Part shown: positions 56,901-64,000 of the stretch, piece after piece | Layout of the letters: each line of letters starts with the position of its first letter | Numbering within the stretch: the first letter of the stretch is position 1 | Assembly (NCBI RefSeq): GCF_000698145.1 | Contig: NZ_BAXB01000001.1 | Location: 358,844-422,843 of the forward strand | DNA from: Geomicrobium sp. JCM 19039 | GTDB taxonomy: Bacteria; Bacillota; Bacilli; Bacillales; Marinococcaceae | Direction of reading: 5' to 3' | DNA length: 64,000 nucleotides | Notes under the pieces: generated by a model | Seen by the model: the letters and a program-made list of their open reading frames with translations, nothing else | What the model was told of the DNA's origin: nothing | Databases searched by the model: none | Made by a program: the position numbers and the translations under genes

Positions 56901-59900
56901 CAACGGGGCAATGGACGGGAGCGGCACCTTTTACTTGTCCGACAATACGAACACATTGACAGCCATTGATAGTGCGAATGGTGAAAGTCTCGGTCAATGG
57001 GGAATAGGTGCAGCGAGTAGCTCCACCCCAGCCATTCTTGATGGGAACTTATTTATGACGACTCATGATGCGCTCCTTTCATTTTTGTCCCCAGGTATGC
57101 TCACTGGTGTGATTGCTGATGAGTCCGGTGAAGCTCTTCAAGGTACGGTTCGCGTTGTGGGAACGGATCAAGTGGTCACCGCGGACGAGCAAGGAGAGTT
57201 TCTTCTCGAAGTATTGCCTGGAGAACATGAGGTGCGTGTCGGTGCGTATGGATACGAGCAAGTTATCGAGACGCTCGAGTTTCGATCTGGGCATATTCAT
57301 GAGCAGGAGTACTCTTTGGCGCCGGTTGGAGATGGAAGGTTTATCGGTACAGTTACAAATGAAAGAACTGGAGAACCGATTTCTGGTGTCGAGTTCTCAC
57401 TGCAAGATACTGAAATTAAATGGACAACGAATGAATCAGGCCGATTTGAGTTAGACAATATTGCTGCCGGAACGTATACAGTAACAGCAAAAGCAGGTGG
57501 ATATGAAGATTTTCAGTCTGAATTGACGATTGTTGAAGGGCAGCGAAAAAGAGTGGATTGGCAGATGGCACCTTTTGATATTGCTGTGTTAAACGACTAC
57601 GAGTCATCAATAACAGATCTAATCACGCAGCAAGGGTACCGTGTCGAAGAGCGTGAGTGGGATGGTTTTGTTGATGACATTGAGCGATATGAAGTGGTGT
57701 ACTTGAACGGGGCATATGTTCAGGCGGCTGGCAACCGAGTGATGAGGAAGTACGAGATTTAATTGATGAGGCGAATGCCGAAGATGTTGACCTCGTGTTC
57801 GCTGATACGTGGGGACCGAGTTATGGATCGATTCAACATCTCGTCGAGTACTACGGAGACCCTGACTCACATCAATCAAACTATGGATCGACTTCTCTTA
57901 CATTAGAGGTACAACAAGCTCATCCGATATTGCAAGGGTTAGCGCCAGGGAACCGGTTACCCTTTGCAAGTAGTGCAAACGCATCGTGGTTTAACGGGTA
58001 CAGCGGCATCCATTTGGGAGATATTGAGAGTGGTTTGATCGGGACTGCAGGAACTGGCGTTGCTTACAAACCTGTGTCTGAAGAGAGCGCACATGTGCTG
58101 TTATCAACATTTACAGCAGCGAGTTGGAACCAACCTCAACAACATTGGCTACATGGCCAACACGAAGTGTTGCTCGCAACGTTGGATTATTTATTAGATG
58201 AAGAAACACGATTTGGAGAACTGCGCGTAACGATCGTGGATACGAATGGGGATCCTTTACAAGCAAGAACGACGGTTCGTGAAACAGGTTTGCAAACGAC
58301 AGCTGATCGTGACGGTGAAGCCGTGTTGCATCATGAAGAAGGTGAATTTACTGTAGAAGTTCGTCATTCGGGATATGAGATCGAAACCGTTGACGTTGAC
58401 TTTGTTTACGGAGAAGCCGGTGTAATAGAAGTGGAGATGGGCGAATCTGACGGCAGTCAGATTAGTGGGGATGTCGTGAACGCGCAAACCAACACTCCGC
58501 TAGAAGGGGCTAAATTGCAGCTGCGTGATGAAGGTGGGGAGGTCATTCAAGAAACGACGTCCGATGGAGAGGGATCCTATGTCTTTACTGAGCTAACAGA
58601 AGGCGAATATCAATTAACGTCACAACTCGAATCATTTGTCCACTTCGAGACGACAGTTACGGTCGCGTCTTCCTCGGTTGAGCAACAAATCTTCATGGAG
58701 CCGGTACCGAACGTCGCCATTATAGGAGACCGTGCGATTGGTAATGATCACTTACAAGCCATTTTTGAGGAAGTAAATATCGAAGCAGAACGGTACAGTT
58801 CAACAGCCGACATCGTAGAAACCGTCGGAGACTATGATGTGGTTTGGTTTAACAATGAAACCAATGTCAGTGCATCAGACTTTGCCGCTTTTGAAGAAGC
58901 AGCGATAGCGAGGGAAACGAGCGTAGTGTACGGAGACACTTATTTTAGTGGTGGTGGAATTTCGCATCTTCACAACCACCGGGACCATCCTGGGGAACGT
59001 ACGAGAGTTGACCATCGTCAAACGGCTGCTGAGTATGTTGTTGAAGACGAACATCCGATTTTTGCTAACGAAACAGGCAATATTGGACTGTTAACGCCAA
59101 CAGCGAGCAGAGTAACTGCGTTTAATGAGTATGATGGATTCTCCCTTGCTCAGGTGGCACATGTAGGTGAAGCGCCTCACGGAACAGGTGTGGCGTTCAC
59201 GCCGACATCACCGGAGAGTGTTGAACTTCTCATGAGTGCTCATGCCGTTGAGATCGCCAAGTCTGGTGATGATTATACGGCATCCGGGAAGGACATGTTC
59301 ATCGACGCAACCCTTTGGGCCGCGTACGAACAGTTTTACGAAGTAGCAGGAACGGTAACCAATGAAAATGGCGAAGCCATTCGCGCGGATGTGACGGTTT
59401 CAATCGATGATGCGACGCTCGCAGATCGAACAGCTGAAGATGATGCTTCTTTCACCATCCCATCCATTGCTGGTGAAGCAAATGTGCGCGTGGAGGCATT
59501 TGGTTATGCGACAGAAGAAATTGAGGTAAGCATAAATGAAGATCTTGAAATGCTTGATATTGTGCTACCAGCGGCTGAAGATGCGGGAAGCATTCAAGGC
59601 AGTGTGAATCAACTGTTTGAGTACGGTGCGATTGCTGATGTGGAAGTATCACTTCAGCCAACGGAGCGCACTACAGCAACGAACGCTGATGGTAGTTTTA
59701 GATTTGATGCAGTGGAGCCAGGTTCTTATACCGTCTCTCTTTATAAAGAAGGCTTGTTGCGTCAAGAAGTTGATGTGGACGTAGCTCCGAATGAGAATAT
59801 CCAATTAGAAATAGGAATGCGGAGCTCACCAACTGTAGGCATCATTGTCGACCGTTCATCAGGAACAGGTGCTAACCTGAGCAGTTATTTACAATATCAA

Positions 59901-62900
59901 GGTTACGTTACGGAAGATTTTCTGTATACGGACACAGAAATGATTGAAGAAGTGGATCTCGTATTTGCCAATTCTGATTTCAATAACCAACTCATTCCGA
60001 GCGAAGAGGAGTTTATCCGCTTTACAGAAGCGTTAGATGCGACTCGTACGCCTGTGATTTGGACAGGTCAACATGGGGGTAGAGGAAGCATTCGTTATCT
60101 CGTAGATTATATGAATGATCCTGAAATAGAGTACCGGGGAAATGTGGCCGGTGAGAATGCAGCTTTGGTGACAGCGACCGATCACCCGATTTTTGCCAAT
60201 GTGGATGAGACATTTACATTTACGAATCAATCAAACTACTATTACGGTTTTGATGGGTATAGCGGTCATATTTTAGCTGAGCAAACAAAAGAAGGCGTGG
60301 ACAACATCGGTAGCATGGTCGGGATGAAGGGGAGGACAGCGGAGAGTATTGAAATTCTGCTAGCAGGCATGACCATTAATACTCACTTCTATCCTGGGCA
60401 TGAGAACTATGATGACAATCGCGCGCAAATTATTGATAACGCGATTCTTTATGCAATTGATACAGAAGAAAGTTACGCAGGCGAAATTCATGGGACGCTC
60501 ATGAACAACTTCGGTACACCGGTCCAAGGAACCATTCACATTGAAGAGACTGGAGATGAAGTAGAAACACGTGCTAATGGCGAATTTTTTATCGCGTTGC
60601 CTGAAGGCACGTACACGCTTCATTTATCTGCGTTTGGACATCGAGATGTTACGTATGAACAATCGATCGAAAATGGTAACGTTATTGAGCAAGTATTTGA
60701 AATGGAAGTGGATCAATCAGGGCAGCTGATCGGAGAAATATTAGGGGCAGGTGAACCGTTAGAAGGGGTAGTCGTTGACGTTATAAACAGTGGTGTTACA
60801 ACATCGACGGGAGAAGACGGGACATTTGCCGTAACGCTTCCGGAAGGAAATTACGATATTCGTTTTTATAAAGAAGGATTTCAACCTGTAACAGAGCAAG
60901 TAACGATCACTGAGGGAGAGGAGACGTCAGTGCAAATCAATCTAATAGGGCAGATGATGTTGCGCTGTTTGCCTCTCCTGTAAATCATGATCGTTTAGGA
61001 CCACTGCTTGAAGAAGAAGGGTATGATGTGTCCGAGTATGCAAGAAATCAAGTTGAACAGCTGACAGAACAAGCGGGTGATTATGAGGTGATTATTATGA
61101 ATGAAGCACCTGCACCTGCCTCAGAACAAGCGTTTCAACAATTGATTCAAGCAGCAGATGATGCGGAGACGAGTCTTGTGTTTTTAAGTCAATTCGGCGC
61201 AAGTCCGATTAATGCATTGCGTGATTACACCGGGAACCCGAGTAGCACGTCTCAAGGGTTTGTAGCGAATACCGTTCGTTATGAAGTTGCCGAAGAGCAT
61301 CCGATTTTTGCAGGGTTCGAAGAAGGAGAGCGGATTGATGTACTTCATAACGCGAGTGGGAACCAACAGTATGCGGTATTTAATGATTACGATGGACAAG
61401 TGATTGCAAGTAGTGTAGGCCTTGAGCAACAAGAGCTCGGTTCTAGCATCGGATACGAATTCCGTTCAAGCAATCATGTTCATTTGCTTATGGCCGGACT
61501 CGCATCGTCCACATACGGTCATCCGAATCATCGCTGGACAGAAGATGCAAAAACGATATTCATTAATGGGATTCGATGGGCTTCGCAATCGGCATCTTCA
61601 GAAATTGTGGGCGTTGTCACAGATGAAGATGGTGAGAGATTGGAAGGCGCAACCGTGCGTATTAATGCGCTTGATCGTCAGACTGTAACCAATGAAGAGG
61701 GTGAGTATCAGCTTAGTGTCGCAGCAGGTGATTACACAATTCGAGCGGAGCGAGACGGCTATGAATACGAAGAAAAGCAAGTGACTGTCGCAAGTAATAG
61801 TGAATCAGTAGAAGTGAATTTCACATTGCAATCACTGCCGGTTATGCAAGTGGCGGGTGTTGTTACAGATGGTACAACGGGGGACTCGTTACAAGAAGTG
61901 AGCGTAGTATTGGATAACGGAGAAACGAGAAGTGCCGAAACAAACGCTGGTGGAGAATACGTATTCGAAGGATTGGTGGCAGGATCTTATACACTTGAAT
62001 TCCACAAAGAAGGATACATGAATGTAATAAGAGAAATCACTCTAGAAGATGGGCATGATGAAACGGTAAATGTGGAACTGTCAGCACACGATGTTGCTGT
62101 TGTTGGTGATTACCGAGGAGAGCTAAGCACATTCTTACAGCAACAGGATATCGCAGCAGTACCGATTCAAGCAGACGGAGAACTCAACGTAGAGGCGTTT
62201 GACCTTGTGATTGTCAATGAAGCGACAGACGTTGCCCAACTCCAACAAATTATTGATCTTACGGACGCTGCTAATGTGAGTCTCGTCTTGTTGGATACGT
62301 GGGGGAATAGTGGCACATTCCAAGCATTAAGCGAAATCTTTGACGGGTTTCATCGAGACGAGCAAGGATACGGTGAAGGGGCAGTGTCGATCCAGACCAA
62401 AGACCATCCAATCTTTGCTTCGTTCGCCGATGAGCAAATTCAGATTCTAGCTGAAGGAAGTCCGTACGCAACGTTTACAGGTTATGAAGGAACCGTAGGT
62501 GGACAAGTTGTTGTCGGTGATACGGAACGAGGTACAGGGTTTGGGTATGAATACCGAAGTCAATCTCATGTACACGTATTGCTTTCTATGTTTGCCGTCA
62601 ATAACATGACAGGCCCTGAACGAGGGTGGGCGACAGATGGAAAAGAATTGTTCCTTGAAGCCGTTACTTGGGCGAAGGAAGCGGAAATGGATGAAGTACC
62701 ACTTCCGAACGCCCCGGTTTGGAAAGAAACATCAGGTGAATACCGGGAACGTTCCATAATTGTAGAAGGAACAGCGGATCCGAATACACGCATTCAAATC
62801 TACACAGGAGAAGAGCGATTGGAGGCGGTATACAGTGACGAACATGGCGTGTTTTCTACCAGGTTAACACTCGCTCCTGGTGAGTATGTACTTCATGCAG

Positions 62901-63028
62901 AAGCTGTAAACGAAGCAGGAAGTGTTCGATCCGATGATGAAATGGTCATTACAGTGTTACCGGCAATCGAGCTGCCAGATCCAAGGCCGCGGATCAAGAT
63001 GCCGCCGCATAACGGAATAGTGACATGA
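53981..63028 (+). CDS. Giant secreted bacillopeptidase F-like subtilase with five tandem modules (three frameshifts)
   Basis: ATG 53981 is chosen because AAAAGGAGG is 7 bp upstream; the ATG at 53975 is too close. Single bases are missing near 56311, 57733 and 60953. Corrected length is about 3016 residues. The order is: signal peptide (1-30), I9-like propeptide (about 85-190), S8 protease with Asp240 (GIMDTG), His282 (GHGTHVAG) and Ser452 (GTSMAAPH), beta domains (about 520-680), a PQQ-like propeller (about 700-1030), then five modules of about 370 residues. Each module has two carboxypeptidase-regulatory-like beta domains and one alpha/beta domain with an HPI(F/L) motif. A final Ig-like domain lies at about 2900-3016. 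No LPxTG or S-layer anchor is seen. It is very acidic. The protease part resembles Bpr. Confidence 0.88.
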
Positions 63029-63038
63029 TAATGAAGGA

Positions 63039-63071
63039 ATCCCCCTGAATCATCGGATGATTCAGGGGGAT
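63039..63071 (+). terminator. Hairpin after the giant protease
   Basis: ATCCCCCTGAATCATC and its exact complement form a 16-bp stem with a 1-nt centre. There is no T-run, so it may act as a weak terminator or stabiliser. Confidence 0.65.
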
Positions 63072-63470
63072 AGTGTGGTGAAGATTAGTTTGGTTTTGGG
63101 ACGTGAACGTAATATGGAGAGAATGAAGGAGGCTTTGGAAGGAGGAATTCGTTCATTTTTTTAGGCGCTCGATCTGAGTGAGTAATTCTAGAGAGAACTC
63201 GCGCCAGCCAAGTATAGCATTCGTTCTCTACCGAGATGAAGGTGGTGTTTGCTCACATAAAACTCTAATCGTACAACATTTGGGAATCATTAGGAGATTG
63301 GTGATCTATATGAGTTGAACGAAAGAATTTCTTCAAGAACCAGTGGTAAGCTTGGGAAAGTGGAAACTGTGCTCGAGTTGGGGGAATCGTAGGAAAAGCG
63401 GTATATTCTCATAAACTCGGTAACAGATTACCGGGTTATGTGTACATCCCCGCAATGAAGTATCCACAAG

Positions 63471-63637
63471 ACGTCGGCGCGAGCCGCGCCGAACCGAGTG
63501 CGGTTTCGTTTCGGCCCTTTTGATGCCGACGTGTCGTTGGCACTTCAGCTTGGAATCTGCGCGCAAGTTGGAACAAACTGCGCAGGAGTTTAGCGGAATG
63601 AGCACCAAAATCGTTAAACTAGGCAAACTTGCGCGCA
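63471..63637. repeat. GC-rich nested inverted repeats
   Basis: ACGTCGGC (63471-63478) pairs with GCCGACGT (63525-63532) around an inner CGGCGCG/CGCGCCG hairpin (63475-63491). TGCGCGCAAGTT (63558-63569) pairs with AACTTGCGCGCA (63626-63637). Frames across it lack coding character. The rest of 63072-63724 shows no gene. Confidence 0.65.
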
Positions 63638-63724
63638 ACATTGCACCCAGCACTGGGCTATCCCTCCCACCCAACGCCCAACAACGCAAATTAAGAGAAT
63701 GTAAAATCCATTCAATTTATCTTG

Positions 63725-64000
63725 GTTGAACGAAAGAAATGCACTGAATCCGATGACCGAGATCGGTCTTTACGGGCAAACTCCTACCTATTGTCTGTTG
63801 AAATTCATCTCACATCGACAACTTCGTTGCCGATCGTTGTTCGTCACTGCAAGGGTTGCGGACAACACGGAAAACGTTGGCCGAAGGGTAAAAAGATGTG
63901 ATTGCTGGTCACCACCTGGCACCAGCAATGTTATGACCTCTTACTTATGTGACAATCCAGCCCTCAAACCGGGCACTTTCCGCCCTCAACGGTCACATAT
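63725..64000 (+). repeat. ~270-bp interspersed repeat, copy B (cut by window end)
   Basis: Same orientation and similar extent as 406-671. The 24-codon frame reads LPIVVRHCKGCGQHGKRWPK then GKKM from a TTG, with three synonymous changes in the CKGCG stretch relative to copy A. A perfect hairpin, ATTGCTGGT/ACCAGCAAT, is present only in this copy. The repeat may continue past the edge. Confidence 0.75.

Noticed and set aside
54039..63000. Numerous open frames antisense to the giant protease
   Set aside because: They are shadows caused by its high-GC third positions and repetitive coding sequence, with no start signals.
3735..63028. Programmed frameshifting as explanation of the frame breaks
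   Set aside because: There are too many events in unrelated families and no shared slippery heptamer or stimulatory structure. A single missing base explains 20 of 21.

Overview
The window reads as chromosomal DNA of a spore-forming low-GC Bacillaceae. The evidence is a GerA-type germination receptor operon, a SpoIIM-family protein, a tryptophan T-box, a SAM-I (S-box) riboswitch, DesK/DesR thermosensing, Bce/Yxd-type peptide-sensing modules and consensus Bacillus ribosome-binding sites. Exported proteins (the giant protease, ZnuA, the FixH-like lipoprotein) are very acidic, so a halophilic or alkaliphilic relative such as an Alkalihalobacillus/Shouchella-like species is my inference. No rRNA, tRNA, CRISPR array, phage or IS transposase was recognised.

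Layout. 0-1.1 kb: end of an unknown gene, a ~270 bp interspersed repeat and three tandem 58-bp hairpin repeats. 1.1-2.4 kb: trpS with its T-box (minus). 2.5-7.1 kb: des, desK, desR, a Cys-motif/pentapeptide protein and a hydrolase. 7.2-10 kb: a TetR regulator with two HTH domains, a hydrolase, a GNAT and a DUF4440 protein. 10-13.1 kb: a second DesK/DesR-like system with two membrane proteins; its promoter copies the operator layout of the des promoter. 13.4-18.7 kb (minus): a GNAT, a flavin reductase behind a Fur-like box, and the gerABC-type operon. 18.8-21.4 kb: a signal-less parallel beta-helix protein, followed by a repeat-rich gap. 22.4-26.3 kb (minus): an IclR-controlled organic-acid operon. 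26.3-32.1 kb: GNAT, TetR plus multidrug MFS pump, RidA, VOC, small proteins, SpoIIM-like. 32.2-34.6 kb (minus): ureohydrolase plus amino-acid permease. 35.1-40.1 kb: a Yxd/Bce-type two-component system, ABC transporter and YxeA. 40.2-45.5 kb: VOC, then Sco, sensor kinase and regulator (minus), divergent from PepSY and FixH-like genes. 45.5-49.6 kb: S-box, metNIQ and an M20 amidohydrolase. 50-53.7 kb: DUF899, a Zur-box-controlled ZnuA, gdhA (minus). 54-63 kb: one enormous secreted subtilase of about 3016 residues. 63-64 kb: inverted repeats and a second copy of the ~270 bp repeat.

Sixteen genes are interrupted by frameshifts, 21 in all. Twenty are restored by adding one base, often inside a homopolymer, and the encoded families are otherwise complete to their C-termini. 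I treat these as probable sequence-level deletions rather than pseudogenes, and give the full span of each gene.

The most interesting items are: the giant protease with five ~370-residue modules, each made of carboxypeptidase-regulatory-like beta domains plus an alpha/beta domain carrying an HPI(F/L) motif; the matching operator geometry of the des and second DesK/R-like promoters; the cytoplasm-made beta-helix protein with a Cys-rich tail beside the germination operon; the double-HTH TetR with a 34-bp palindromic operator; the facing direct repeats between the Sco and PepSY operons; and several families of intergenic repeats.
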